Origin: Dyadobacter sp. CECT 9275
GTDB taxonomy: Bacteria > Bacteroidota > Bacteroidia > Cytophagales > Spirosomataceae
Assembly (NCBI RefSeq): GCF_907164905.1
Contig: NZ_CAJRAF010000001.1
Location: 186,001 to 250,000, forward strand
Direction of reading: 5' to 3'
DNA: 64,000 nucleotides
Shown here: piece after piece, positions 53,820 through 63,439 of the stretch
How positions within the stretch are numbered: position 1 is the stretch's first letter
Layout of the letters: each line of letters opens with the position of its first letter
The notes under the pieces: generated by a model
The model's input: the letters and a program-made list of their open reading frames with translations, nothing else
What the model was told of the DNA's origin: nothing
Databases searched by the model: none
Made by a program: the position numbers and the translations under genes

Positions 53820-54683
53820 TCAGCCTTCCCATATCGCCCTCACGAAGCGGTCTTTACCGTGAATATCGCGCAGAATTTCTACGTTTTTGTAACCTCTTTC
53901 GTCAAAAACCTTTTTTGTCTCCAATCCAAAATGTTCGTTGATCTCAACGTAACATTTACCTCCTGCTTTAATATGGTGTTTGCCAAAATCTGCGATGGCC
54001 TTGTAAAATAAGAGCGGATCGCTGTCTTCCACGAACAAAGCCTCATGGGGTTCGAAGCGTAGCACATTGGGAAGCATGTGCTCCGCCTCTGCGTAGGTGA
54101 CATAGGGAGGGTTACTCACCAGGCAGTCAAATTGCTGCGTGTTACCGGCTAGCGGGAAAGTGACGTTCAGCATATCCTGTTTTGCAAACTGAACGTCTGC
54201 AATCAGCTGGCGAGCGTTTTCACGCGCCACTTCCAGGGCTTCGTCTGATACATCCCAGGCATGCACCGTTACGTGCGGCAGAAAACGTGCCAGCACAATA
54301 GCAATACAGCCGCTGCCGGTACCGATGTCCAGAATTTCAATATTTTTGTCAGGTTCGGCGTAATCTCTTGTAACCATGCGGACGAGTTCCTCTGTCTCCG
54401 GACGCGGGATAAGTACCGAGGAAGATACCCGAAACTCCAGTCCGCAAAATTCGGTGGTACCGATAATATGCTGTACCGGTTCATTGTTGTTGAGCCGTTC
54501 GATGATGCCCTCCCAGTCCGGCTGAGCGGTGTTTTCAGGAATGGGCCGATCCACCAGAACATCAATATTCCGTAGCCTTACATAGTGCTCCAGAAGCATG
54601 AATGTAATGGCTTGCGCCTCTTTTTCGGGATATACTTTTATGCTTTTAACAATGTACTGATATAGCTGCCGAGCGGAAGTCAT
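53820..54683 (-). CDS. prmC: Peptide chain release factor N5-glutamine methyltransferase
   Basis: A 287-residue methyltransferase that modifies the GGQ glutamine of release factors RF1/RF2. The AdoMet motif is IEILDIGTGSGCIAIVLARF, the catalytic NPPY occurs in CLVSNPPYVTYAEAEHMLPN, and SSVLIPRPETEELVRMVTRD is the family's IPRPETE signature. The N-terminal helical domain (about 1-85) is present. Cytosolic. It is divergent from ribD and precedes the MoxR gene on the same strand. Confidence 0.96.
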   Translation of the reverse strand: MTSARQLYQYIVKSIKVYPEKEAQAITFMLLEHYVRLRNIDVLVDRPIPENTAQPDWEGIIERLNNNEPVQHIIGTTEFCGLEFRVSSSVLIPRPETEELVRMVTRDYAEPDKNIEILDIGTGSGCIAIVLARFLPHVTVHAWDVSDEALEVARENARQLIADVQFAKQDMLNVTFPLAGNTQQFDCLVSNPPYVTYAEAEHMLPNVLRFEPHEALFVEDSDPLLFYKAIADFGKHHIKAGGKCYVEINEHFGLETKKVFDERGYKNVEILRDIHGKDRFVRAIWEG

Positions 54684-54740
54684 TTTAACTGAGTTTTATT
54701 CCAATGTCGGAAAGTTAGCAAATTATAAGAACTCCCGAAA

Positions 54741-54770
54741 GTTGAGTTTGCAGAGAGGTTCTTATTTTTG
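54741..54770 (+). promoter_or_regulatory. Promoter of ribD (GTTG-N18-TATTTTTG)
   Basis: GTTG at 54741-54744 and TATTTTTG at 54763-54770 (18 bases between) are close to the -33/-7 consensus. Transcription would start at or just before the ATG at 54775, so the message may be leaderless or use the next Met at 54787. Confidence 0.45.
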
Positions 54771-54774
54771 TGGT

Positions 54775-55842
54775 ATGGAGACAGATATGCAATGGATGAA
54801 ACGGGCATTACAGCTTGCTGCCTATGGACGCGGGAGTGTTAGCCCCAACCCGATGGTCGGTTGTGTGATAGTCCATGAGGATAAAATCATTGGCGAGGGC
54901 TGGCATCGTAATTATGGCGGACCGCACGCGGAAGTGAGAGCTATTGAGGACGTTGTTTTCAAAAAGAACGAAAATCTTTTAACAGAAGCTACTGCCTATG
55001 TTACACTGGAACCTTGCGCGCACACAGGCAAAACGCCTCCCTGCGCGGATCTTTTAGTAAGCAAAAAACTGAAACGGGTTGTTGTTTGTAACCTTGACCC
55101 GAATCCGCTGGTAGCAGGAAAAGGGATTGCAAAACTGAAAAGCGCAGGCATTGAAGTGAAAACGGATGTACTATCGCAGGAAGGCATTGCGTTGAACAAG
55201 CGGTTTTTTTTGGCGATGCAGGAGGGCCGTCCGTATGTTATTCTTAAATGGGCCGAAACGGCCGATGGTTATTTGGGAAGGGCCGATGGTGGCCAGGTCA
55301 GGATCAGCAGTGCGCTTTCGGGCTTGCTTGTCCATCAATGGCGGGCAGAGGAAGATTCCATTTTGGTAGGATTTAAAACTGCACTTATGGATAACCCCAA
55401 ACTTAACGTGCGTCACTGGAAGGGGATAAATCCGGTCAGGGTAGTTTTGGACAGGAATCTGCAGTTGCCGGCATCACTAAATTTAATGGATCAGTCTCAG
55501 CCTACTTTGATCATCAACTACTTACAGCAGACAGAATTGAAAAACTGGCCTGAAAGATATGGTGAGGCCCGAGAAGTTTCTTACGCCAGGATCAATCCTG
55601 AAAATGAGGAGACAGGACAGATCCTACACAGACTTTTTGAACGTAAAATACACTCCGTTTTTGTGGAAGGAGGAGTAGCAGTTATAAATTCTTTTCTGCA
55701 GGCAGGTTTGTGGGATGAAATCAGGCGGTGCCAGGGAACGATTCAATTAGGAACGGGCGTTAAAGCGCCCGCCCCGCAGGGGATTCTTCGGAAATCGGAA
55801 ATGGTTGAAGGCGATCTGTGGACCTATTATTCAAGATACTAA
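54775..55842 (+). CDS. ribD: Bifunctional riboflavin deaminase-reductase
   Basis: A 355-residue RibD, carrying out the second and third steps of riboflavin synthesis. The N-terminal deaminase has HAE in GGPHAEVRAIEDVVF and the zinc motif EPCAHTGKTPPCADLL. The C-terminal reductase has RPYVILKWAETADGYLGRAD and FVEGGVAVINSFLQAGLWDE. The start is ATG 54775 (METDMQWMKRALQLAAYG) or Met5 at 54787, which matches the usual family start (DxxxMRRALELA); an in-frame TTG at 54742 is too far upstream. It ends overlapping the convergent aroE stop by about three bases. Confidence 0.95.
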   Translation: METDMQWMKRALQLAAYGRGSVSPNPMVGCVIVHEDKIIGEGWHRNYGGPHAEVRAIEDVVFKKNENLLTEATAYVTLEPCAHTGKTPPCADLLVSKKLKRVVVCNLDPNPLVAGKGIAKLKSAGIEVKTDVLSQEGIALNKRFFLAMQEGRPYVILKWAETADGYLGRADGGQVRISSALSGLLVHQWRAEEDSILVGFKTALMDNPKLNVRHWKGINPVRVVLDRNLQLPASLNLMDQSQPTLIINYLQQTELKNWPERYGEAREVSYARINPENEETGQILHRLFERKIHSVFVEGGVAVINSFLQAGLWDEIRRCQGTIQLGTGVKAPAPQGILRKSEMVEGDLWTYYSRY

Positions 55843-56612
55843 ACACTCCACATACCTTCTTCGGTTGTCCAGATATCCCATGCTTTTTCGGCCTGTAGTT
55901 CAAGCATTTTGAGGCCATTTAAAGTGGCGGCTCCTTTTTCTGCACCATTTTTGAGGAAAGAAGTTTCGGCGGGATTATATACCAGGTCATAAAGGAAATG
56001 TTTGGAACCGATCCACTGAAAAGGTATCGAAGGGCAGCCTTCTATTTTGGGATAGGTACCCAATGGTGTGGTGTTGATGATCAGCAGGTATTCATTCAAC
56101 ACATCTTCTGTAATTTCTTCGTAAAGGAGCGAATCTTCTGACTTTTGACGGGAAACAAGCCTGAATTCAACGTGCAAGTCCTGTAAAGCTACCTGAACGG
56201 CTTTAGCAGCACCACCGTTGCCGAGTACCAGTGCCTTGAAATTGGAACAGGTTTCTCCTCTTTTGTCCAGCCATTCTACCAGCGACTGGCGAAACCCGTA
56301 GTAATCGGTATTAAAACCTTTGGTGGAACCGTCTGCATAGACCTTTATGGTATTCACTGCGCCAATGCGTTCGGCAGAAGCCTCATCCAAATCATCCAGA
56401 TAAGTAATCACTTCTTTTTTATGGGGGATCGTAACGTTAAGGCCTTTTAAATCAGCTTTGCTTTTGAGTAGTGAAGGCAAGGAATCCAGGGTTGGCATCT
56501 CGTAAAGATCATAGCTGCTTTCCTTTATACCTTCACGTTCAAATTTTTCAGTAAAGTATTTTTTTGAAAAGGAATGCGAAAGCGGAAATCCTATTAAACC
56601 GTATAAATCCAT
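55839..56612 (-). CDS. aroE: Shikimate dehydrogenase
   Basis: A 257-residue NADP-dependent shikimate dehydrogenase (dehydroshikimate to shikimate, aromatic amino-acid pathway). Motifs: YGLIGFPLSHSFSKKYFTEK at the start, catalytic Lys in GLNVTIPHKKEVITYLDDLD, the cofactor loop LVLGNGGAAKAVQVALQDLH and IINTTPLGTYPKIEG. Length is at the short end of normal. Convergent with ribD, sharing the last bases of the two stops. Cytosolic. Confidence 0.95.
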   Translation of the reverse strand: MDLYGLIGFPLSHSFSKKYFTEKFEREGIKESSYDLYEMPTLDSLPSLLKSKADLKGLNVTIPHKKEVITYLDDLDEASAERIGAVNTIKVYADGSTKGFNTDYYGFRQSLVEWLDKRGETCSNFKALVLGNGGAAKAVQVALQDLHVEFRLVSRQKSEDSLLYEEITEDVLNEYLLIINTTPLGTYPKIEGCPSIPFQWIGSKHFLYDLVYNPAETSFLKNGAEKGAATLNGLKMLELQAEKAWDIWTTEEGMWSV

Positions 56613-56897
56613 AATTCAGGTGACATAATTAAATGTTAGGCGGCTTCCAGTCCAGGAAGCGCGGCTAAGTTACTCCGGCTGTAATCGAATTACAAGGCAG
56701 GTTTGTATCAAATTTCATTTCTTACCGGGATATTGTCATGGTGTCCGCTCTTTTCATGCGGCTGATTTACAAATTTATGGCTGGTAGTACCTGATGGGCG
56801 CTTATTTCATTTCGGGGCTCATGATATAGAATATGAAAAATTTTATTGAAATTCGTTCAAAAGGCGGTGCCTTTAAACTTTCCTCTTTCCCACTAAT

Positions 56898-59800
56898 ATG
56901 AAATGCTGCAAGCGCTACCTATTTATTATTTTATTTTTTCTGGTGTACTGGCCTTCCTATGCGCAAAACCGGCCTGATCGTATGATCCAGCTACGTTCTG
57001 GGTCTTTTTTCCCTGAAAAAAATATCTCAAGAAGTGGTCTGAACTCAATAAATACCAGATTTAAGCGGGCAGGGTCAAAAATGTTCGTCATCCTTCAGTT
57101 TGCTCATATTCCGGATAGTGAGGAAAGGACAGCGCTTGAAAAAGAGGGTGTTCATCTCCTGGATTACATTCCCAACAATGCGTATACTGCAGTGGTCAAA
57201 AATCAGCTTGCCCCGGCATCACTGCTCAGGTCAGGTGTTACGTCGGTAGTAGAGCTCTCCGCGTCACAGAAAATGGAACCTGGGCTGGCATCAGGAAAGA
57301 TACCCGCGCATGCAATCAAATCTCCAGGAACAGTGGATATCTGGCTCAATTATCCTAAAACATTTTCTTTCGACGAAATAACAGAGTTGGTCAAGGACAG
57401 GGGCTACGTCATAGTTTCGGATTTATATAAAACGGCGCAAATCATCACAGTGCGGGTACCGGAAAGTGAAATCGTTGCGCTGGCATCTTCACCTTTTGTG
57501 CAGTATCTGCAGCCTATTCCTGGCGCTGACAAACCTATTAATAATAAGAGTACAGTCAATGGAAGGGCCAATGTACTGGGTTCTTCATTAAGTATTGGGC
57601 GTAACTTGAAAGGAGCAGGTGTGGTAGTTGGAGTGGGAGACGATTCGAACCCGTATCAGCATATTGATTTTAACAACAGAATTATTAATCATATGGGTAT
57701 TGCGGGAGGCACTCATGGTGTACATGTCATGGGTACATTGGGAGGGGCCGGTATTATGGATGAAAAATACAAAGGGTTTGCGCCTCTGGTAACAATGTTG
57801 AGCCAATATTTTTCCAACATTTTCGCGCTGGCAGGTACCTATGTCAAGGATTATGGGATGGTGATTACTAATAATTCTTACGGAGCGGATGTGAATACCT
57901 GTTTAACCCTGGGAACCTATGATTTGTATTCCTACGTGCTGGATCAGCAGTCCTTTCAGTTTCCCTATCTTCAGCATGTATTTGCGTCTGGAAACAGCGG
58001 TTCAATGGTGTGTAGCCCCAATCCTTCTGGTTTTGGAAATATTCTGGGAGGGTATCAGACTGCAAAAAATGTAATAACCGTGGGTAATACCAACGACGAG
58101 GGGTTTTCGATTTCAACTTCAAGCCGCGGACCTGTCAAGGATGGCAGAATAAAGCCGGAGATCATGGCTCAGGGGACGCTTGTGGTATCGACCTCTCCAA
58201 CGGATGATTATGCGACGAAATCTGGTACCAGCATGGCTGCTCCGGCAGTTTCAGGCGGGTTGGCTTTGTTGAATGAAAGTTATAGAAAAAAAAATTCGAG
58301 TAACCCTAAGAACGGTCTTCTGAAAGCACTGATCTGTAATGGAGCAACAGATAGAGGAAATGAAGGCCCTGATCATAAGTATGGTTTTGGCTGGATGAAT
58401 CTGCTGAGGTCTTTGAAAATGTTAGAAGCAGAGGCATATAAGAATGATTCTGTTTATCACGGAGATACAAAGGAATTTACCATCACTATTCCTGCTAATT
58501 CGGCACAGGTAAAGGTTATGTTATACTGGAATGATCCGGCGGCCGCGGTCTTTTCATCACAGAATCTGGTGAATAATCTTGATCTTAAAGTTAGGAATCC
58601 ATCCGGCAACACGGTATTGCCATTGGTTCTTTCAACAGATCCTACAAAGCTTGCACTTTTAGCAGCCCCGGGAGTGGATAACGTCAACAATATTGAACAG
58701 GTGGTCATTAATAACCCGGTTGAGGGAACCTACACTATATCCGTGAAAGGGTCTTCCATTGTTCAGAACCCTCGGCAAGAATACTTTGTGGTATACGACA
58801 TCATCCCTGTGTCAACTACGCTGACTTACCCTATTGGCAAGGAAAGTTTGGTTAAAAATGACGTCATTACGATTAGCTGGGACTCATACGGGAATACAAG
58901 CAGCACGTATACCGTAGAATATTCTGTCGACAACGGTGCAAACTGGCTACCGATTGGAAGTAACCTTGTCGCGGCGACCCGTCAGTTAAGCTGGACGGTC
59001 CCGGACGTCATAACTGACAAAGCGCGGGTGAGGGTTACACAGAGTGGCTCCGGGACACAAAGTGTAAGTGAACCTTTCACCATACTCGGTATTCCGGAAA
59101 TTAATGCCTCGGATGTGCAGTGCGAAGGATATTTTGCCGTTGAGTGGGGGGCTGTATCCGGTGCAACGGATTATGAAGTGATGATACTCAGTGGTGACGA
59201 AATGGTCAGGGTGGTCAATGGCATTACTACTTCCACACGTTTCACGATCAACGGCCTTTCCAAGGATTCTACCTACTATGTATCCGTGCGAGCCCGCCTC
59301 AACGAAAATCCCGGGAGACGGGCATTAGCCATTAAACGAAAACCGGATAACGGAAACTGTACCGGAACAATTTCAGACAACGATTTAAAGCTTGATGCCA
59401 TTGTTACACCGGCCACTTCGGGCAGAAAATTTACTTCAACCGAACTCAGCGCCAGTCAGTCAGTAACCGTAAGAATTAAAAACCTGGATGACGCCGGCTC
59501 GACTGATGCTTTCACGATCAATTATGCGGTAAATGAAACGGTAATATATTCTCAAACCATTAATCCGCTCATTGCCGCCGGAGGAACATATGACCATACT
59601 TTTCCCGTGACTGCAGATCTTTCTGCCATAGGTACTTACCAGATAAAGGTGATACTCAGCCGGGGAAACGATCCCGTGACCAGCAATAATGTCATTACAA
59701 AGACTTTCAAACAATTAGCGAACCCTTCGGTGACTTTGCCTTTTACGGATGACCTGGAATCTCTGTCCAAACAAAGTATCATCGGAACACAGGTGGGACT

Positions 59801-62285
59801 TGATGGTGGTGACCGGTATGATTTCACAACCAATGTAGCCACCGGCCGGATAAGATCTTTTGTCAGTTCCGGAATTTCCTATTCCGGAACGAAGGCGCTT
59901 ACGCTGGATAGTTATAAATATAGTTCGGGGGGCGTAACCAACTACCTGATGGCAACACTGGACCTATCGGCCTATACCCCGGGTACCAACGATGTTCGTC
60001 TGGACTTTGTATATAAAAATCACGGTCAGTCCAGCGATGGAGCTAATAAGGTTTGGATCCGTGGGAAGGATACGGACAGCTGGATTCAGGCCTACGATCT
60101 ATATGCCAATCAAAAAGGGAATGATGAGGGGTACAAGGCAGTTTACGGTCTCGAGTTAAGCCGTTTGTTACAGGAACAGAGCAAATTGTTTACATCCAGT
60201 TTTCAGATCAGGTGGGGCCAGTGGGGCGAAAACGTAGCGGCAGATAAAACCCGGGCAGATGGTTATACTATTGATGATATTCACGTTTACACCATCATAG
60301 ATGATATGCAAATGTTATCCATTTCGAGCCCCGTGGCAGAGAAATGTACCTTTGAAAGTACAGAGGGGGTTACCGTTACAGTCAGGAACAGTTCGTCCGG
60401 CGTAATTGCGGATCTCCCTGTGAAACTGGTTGTAGACAACGGATCAGAAATTACGGAGCACATTTATAATATTCCGGCCCGGAGCAACATGGATTATACC
60501 TTTACTGCAAAGGCAGATTTTTCTGCGCCAGGCAGGCATACCTTAAAAGTTTCTGTGGCTTATCCAACGGATAATTATGCATATAACAACGAACTCACCA
60601 AGGAGTATTATCATTCACCCGCTGTGACCACTCTGCCCTATCTTCAGGATTTTGAAACCAATGATGGTTACTGGCATGCGGAAGGGGCGTTTAGTTCATG
60701 GCAGTACGGGATTCCTTCCGCACCGAAAATCAGTAGGGCTGCCAGCGGAAGAAAAGCCTGGAAAACGGGCCTTACAGGGAATCACAACGACTATGAATTG
60801 TCCTACCTGTACTCTCCCTGCTTTTCGATGAGTGGCGTGGCTGCGCCTACCCTGAGCTTTAGTATGGCGCTGGATATTGAAGTCTGCGACCCTAATCCCT
60901 GTGACATAGCCTATGTGGAATATTCCGGAGACGGTGGCAGCTGGACGCGTCTCGGAGCAGTGGGGCAAGGCACGAACTGGTACAACAAAACCTTTTCGGA
61001 TGCGGGGAGCTGGTGTGTCAAAGACTACATTAACTGGCATGTCGCTACCATCGCTCTGCCCACCGGATTTTCGACCATCAGGCTACGGTTCGTTATGAGT
61101 TCGGATGCCTTCGTGAGCAGAGAAGGAATAGCGATTGACGACATCCATGTCTATGACAAACCCAATGGAATTTATGATGAGACTTCCATCACTACTGCCA
61201 TCAGCCAAACCGTCTCTGCCAGTGAAAATTGGTCGCACTTCCTTAAAAATAACAAGCTGGTTGCCTCGATAAAACCAGGATCACAAAATTTGGGAACAAC
61301 CAATGTGCAGGCCAATATCAATACCAGCGGGGTGCGTAACACGATCGGACAGTATTACCATGACCGGAGTATTACCATTAAGCCGCAAACTACCAGCCTC
61401 ACTGACTCGGTCACTTTAAGACTCTATTTCTTGGATACTGAAACCGAAAATCTGCTGAGTGCCACCAGTTGCTCCGGTTGCGGGAAACCGGTGTCAGCGT
61501 ATGAATTGGGCGTCTCGGAATATACAAGTTCAAATAAAAACCTGGAAGATGGCGACATAAGTAATAATAACGGAGGCTCCTGGTTGTTTCATTCCGGTGT
61601 TCGCAAGGTGCCGTTTGATAAAGGATATTTTGCTGAGTTCAAGGTCAAGGGGTTTTCGGAATTCTGGCTGAGCAAAGCGCTAATCGGAAACTCTGCCGCA
61701 TTGCCGGTCAGGCTTATTAGTTTTAGTGCTAAAAGGTTGACGGACTCTGAGGCCTCCGAAGATGTGCTGCTGGTATGGAAAACGGCAATGGAGGAAAATG
61801 CGGATCATTTTGACATTGAAGTTGCAGTGGGGGATGATCGCTTAAAAAAGGGTGATTTCTCAAAAATTGGTGAAATAAAGGCCAAGGGAAACTGGGAAGG
61901 TGAGCAAAGTTACTCGTTGACCGATAACGAAATGGGAAAAAGCGATACCAGATATTACCGTTTAAAAATGGTCGATATGGATGGTTCTTTTGCTTATTCG
62001 GTCATACGTCCTGTATTGTTTAATGAGCAGCCAAACTGGCACATTTATCCTAATCCTTCCAAGGAAATATTCAATGTTGTTGCGCAGGCAAATGACGGTG
62101 AGCTGATAAAGGTGAAGGTTTTGGATGAATCGGGGCGAACGTTGCTTACCACATCGGCAAGGGGAAATGGGTTCCTTCAGAAACATAAAATTGATCTTTC
62201 GGGAAGTGCTTTTTCTTCGGGACTCTATCTTTTCGAGGTGTCATCTGAGAAGGACAAGCAGGTGTTTAAAGTGGTGAAGGAATGA
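56898..62285 (+). CDS. Subtilisin-like (S8) protease with T9SS C-terminal domain
   Basis: A 1795-residue secreted protein, signal peptide to PSYAQNRPDR. A prodomain-like region (about 25-215) precedes the S8 domain (about 225-500): Asp in VVVGVGDDSNPYQHIDFN (near 247), His in GTHGVHVMGTLGG (near 272), Ser in KSGTSMAAPAVSGGLALLNE (near 445). After it come Ig/Fn3-like and CARDB-like modules (TVRIKNLDDAGSTDAFTINY), two jelly-roll-like regions (DDIHVYD endings), and the C-terminal type IX sorting domain (WHIYPNPSKEIFNVVAQAND to GLYLFEVSSEKDKQVFKVVKE). It is exported via Sec then T9SS to the surface, where it degrades proteins. The His motif has HGVH instead of the usual HGTH. Monocistronic. Confidence 0.92.
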   Translation: MKCCKRYLFIILFFLVYWPSYAQNRPDRMIQLRSGSFFPEKNISRSGLNSINTRFKRAGSKMFVILQFAHIPDSEERTALEKEGVHLLDYIPNNAYTAVVKNQLAPASLLRSGVTSVVELSASQKMEPGLASGKIPAHAIKSPGTVDIWLNYPKTFSFDEITELVKDRGYVIVSDLYKTAQIITVRVPESEIVALASSPFVQYLQPIPGADKPINNKSTVNGRANVLGSSLSIGRNLKGAGVVVGVGDDSNPYQHIDFNNRIINHMGIAGGTHGVHVMGTLGGAGIMDEKYKGFAPLVTMLSQYFSNIFALAGTYVKDYGMVITNNSYGADVNTCLTLGTYDLYSYVLDQQSFQFPYLQHVFASGNSGSMVCSPNPSGFGNILGGYQTAKNVITVGNTNDEGFSISTSSRGPVKDGRIKPEIMAQGTLVVSTSPTDDYATKSGTSMAAPAVSGGLALLNESYRKKNSSNPKNGLLKALICNGATDRGNEGPDHKYGFGWMNLLRSLKMLEAEAYKNDSVYHGDTKEFTITIPANSAQVKVMLYWNDPAAAVFSSQNLVNNLDLKVRNPSGNTVLPLVLSTDPTKLALLAAPGVDNVNNIEQVVINNPVEGTYTISVKGSSIVQNPRQEYFVVYDIIPVSTTLTYPIGKESLVKNDVITISWDSYGNTSSTYTVEYSVDNGANWLPIGSNLVAATRQLSWTVPDVITDKARVRVTQSGSGTQSVSEPFTILGIPEINASDVQCEGYFAVEWGAVSGATDYEVMILSGDEMVRVVNGITTSTRFTINGLSKDSTYYVSVRARLNENPGRRALAIKRKPDNGNCTGTISDNDLKLDAIVTPATSGRKFTSTELSASQSVTVRIKNLDDAGSTDAFTINYAVNETVIYSQTINPLIAAGGTYDHTFPVTADLSAIGTYQIKVILSRGNDPVTSNNVITKTFKQLANPSVTLPFTDDLESLSKQSIIGTQVGLDGGDRYDFTTNVATGRIRSFVSSGISYSGTKALTLDSYKYSSGGVTNYLMATLDLSAYTPGTNDVRLDFVYKNHGQSSDGANKVWIRGKDTDSWIQAYDLYANQKGNDEGYKAVYGLELSRLLQEQSKLFTSSFQIRWGQWGENVAADKTRADGYTIDDIHVYTIIDDMQMLSISSPVAEKCTFESTEGVTVTVRNSSSGVIADLPVKLVVDNGSEITEHIYNIPARSNMDYTFTAKADFSAPGRHTLKVSVAYPTDNYAYNNELTKEYYHSPAVTTLPYLQDFETNDGYWHAEGAFSSWQYGIPSAPKISRAASGRKAWKTGLTGNHNDYELSYLYSPCFSMSGVAAPTLSFSMALDIEVCDPNPCDIAYVEYSGDGGSWTRLGAVGQGTNWYNKTFSDAGSWCVKDYINWHVATIALPTGFSTIRLRFVMSSDAFVSREGIAIDDIHVYDKPNGIYDETSITTAISQTVSASENWSHFLKNNKLVASIKPGSQNLGTTNVQANINTSGVRNTIGQYYHDRSITIKPQTTSLTDSVTLRLYFLDTETENLLSATSCSGCGKPVSAYELGVSEYTSSNKNLEDGDISNNNGGSWLFHSGVRKVPFDKGYFAEFKVKGFSEFWLSKALIGNSAALPVRLISFSAKRLTDSEASEDVLLVWKTAMEENADHFDIEVAVGDDRLKKGDFSKIGEIKAKGNWEGEQSYSLTDNEMGKSDTRYYRLKMVDMDGSFAYSVIRPVLFNEQPNWHIYPNPSKEIFNVVAQANDGELIKVKVLDESGRTLLTTSARGNGFLQKHKIDLSGSAFSSGLYLFEVSSEKDKQVFKVVKE

Positions 62286-62434
62286 GAATACATTTTAGAA
62301 TCGGATTAGAATTTTAATGAGCAGGGTTAAAGTATAGAGATTGGAAGTAATTTGCATGGGAAGGGAACATGATAATAATTTTATTACATCTGGCGTAATA
62401 CTTAGTAGTAACTTTCCTTAGCGTGTGAATCAAT

Positions 62435-63415
62435 ATGAAAATTTTTTTAGCTGCCTTTTTTACCTTTAGTTTTGCCGCGGTTGTTGCTCAGAATCGCGCA
62501 GCCCAGGGAATTTCCATGATACTGGATACAGATATCGGTCCGGATTATGATGATGCAGGTGCCATGGCTATCATGCATGCTTTGGCGGATAAGGGAGAGG
62601 TGAACCCGCTTGCCGTGATTGCAAGCAACAAAAATGAATTGGTTGCACCTACTATAGAAATTCTGAATACTTATTTCGGACGTCCTGAACTTCCTATCGG
62701 CGCTCCCAAAGGACAGGCTCCCAGTTATGGTGCAACACAAAAGTGGCCCGAAATGCTTTTGGAAAAGTATCCGCATAAAATCGCACGAACCTCTGATGTA
62801 CCCGATGCCGTCGAAACTTATCGTAAAATTTTGTCAAAACAGCCGGATCATACAGTGACCATTGTAACCATAGGCTTTCTGACCAACCTTGCAAAATTAA
62901 TGGAGTCGGGCCCCGACCAGATCTCGGGCCTTTCAGGAATGGATCTGATCCGGAAAAAGGTAACCCAACTGGTTTCCATGGCGGGGAAATTTCCCGAAGG
63001 CAGGGAGTATAACGTATATGCGGACTCAGTGGCTTCTGAGAAGGTATTCTCTTCCTGGCCTACGCCTGTACTTTTCAGTGGTTTTGAGATTGGAGAAAAA
63101 ATTAAAACAGGCAAAAGGTTACTTGCGAATGAATCCCTTAACAGCCCGGTAAAAGACATATATGCCAAGGCAATGCCATTCAGTAAGAATGATGAAAACG
63201 GACGCATGAGCTGGGATCAGACGGCCGTGCTGGTGGCAGCCCGAGGAACACGCCCGTATTTTGGCCTCCGGCGTGGGAAAATGATCGTAGAAGGAGGCAA
63301 TAATAAGTGGCAGGAAGATCCTATGGGCCCTCATGCATACCTCCTCTCCGACATGTCGGCAGAGCAGATAACGATGATCATCGAGTCGCTTATGATGTGG
63401 GAAGGCCGGAAATAA
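62435..63415 (+). CDS. Secreted nucleoside-hydrolase-like protein
   Basis: A 326-residue protein with a signal peptide (MKIFLAAFFTFSFAAVVAQN) and an inosine-uridine-type nucleoside hydrolase fold. The calcium-binding start motif reads ILDTDIGPDYDDAGAMAIMH, a longer form of the family DTDxGxDDA, followed by TIVTIGFLTNLAKLMES and a second Asp site in GRMSWDQTAVLVAARG. It may hydrolyse nucleosides or another N-glycoside in the periplasm. The window does not show an obvious partner; it follows the protease by about 150 bases and is convergent with the aldolase gene. Confidence 0.9.
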   Translation: MKIFLAAFFTFSFAAVVAQNRAAQGISMILDTDIGPDYDDAGAMAIMHALADKGEVNPLAVIASNKNELVAPTIEILNTYFGRPELPIGAPKGQAPSYGATQKWPEMLLEKYPHKIARTSDVPDAVETYRKILSKQPDHTVTIVTIGFLTNLAKLMESGPDQISGLSGMDLIRKKVTQLVSMAGKFPEGREYNVYADSVASEKVFSSWPTPVLFSGFEIGEKIKTGKRLLANESLNSPVKDIYAKAMPFSKNDENGRMSWDQTAVLVAARGTRPYFGLRRGKMIVEGGNNKWQEDPMGPHAYLLSDMSAEQITMIIESLMMWEGRK

Positions 63416-63439
63416 AAGCTCCGGCCCTTCTGGCAGCGG

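Noticed and set aside
56640..56665. Small hairpin GCTTCC/GGAAGC upstream of aroE
   Set aside because: Only 6-bp arms and no T-run; too weak for a terminator or operator call.
57640..57670. tRNA-like GATTCGAACCCG piece
   Set aside because: Lies within the protease coding region and no cloverleaf can be drawn around it.
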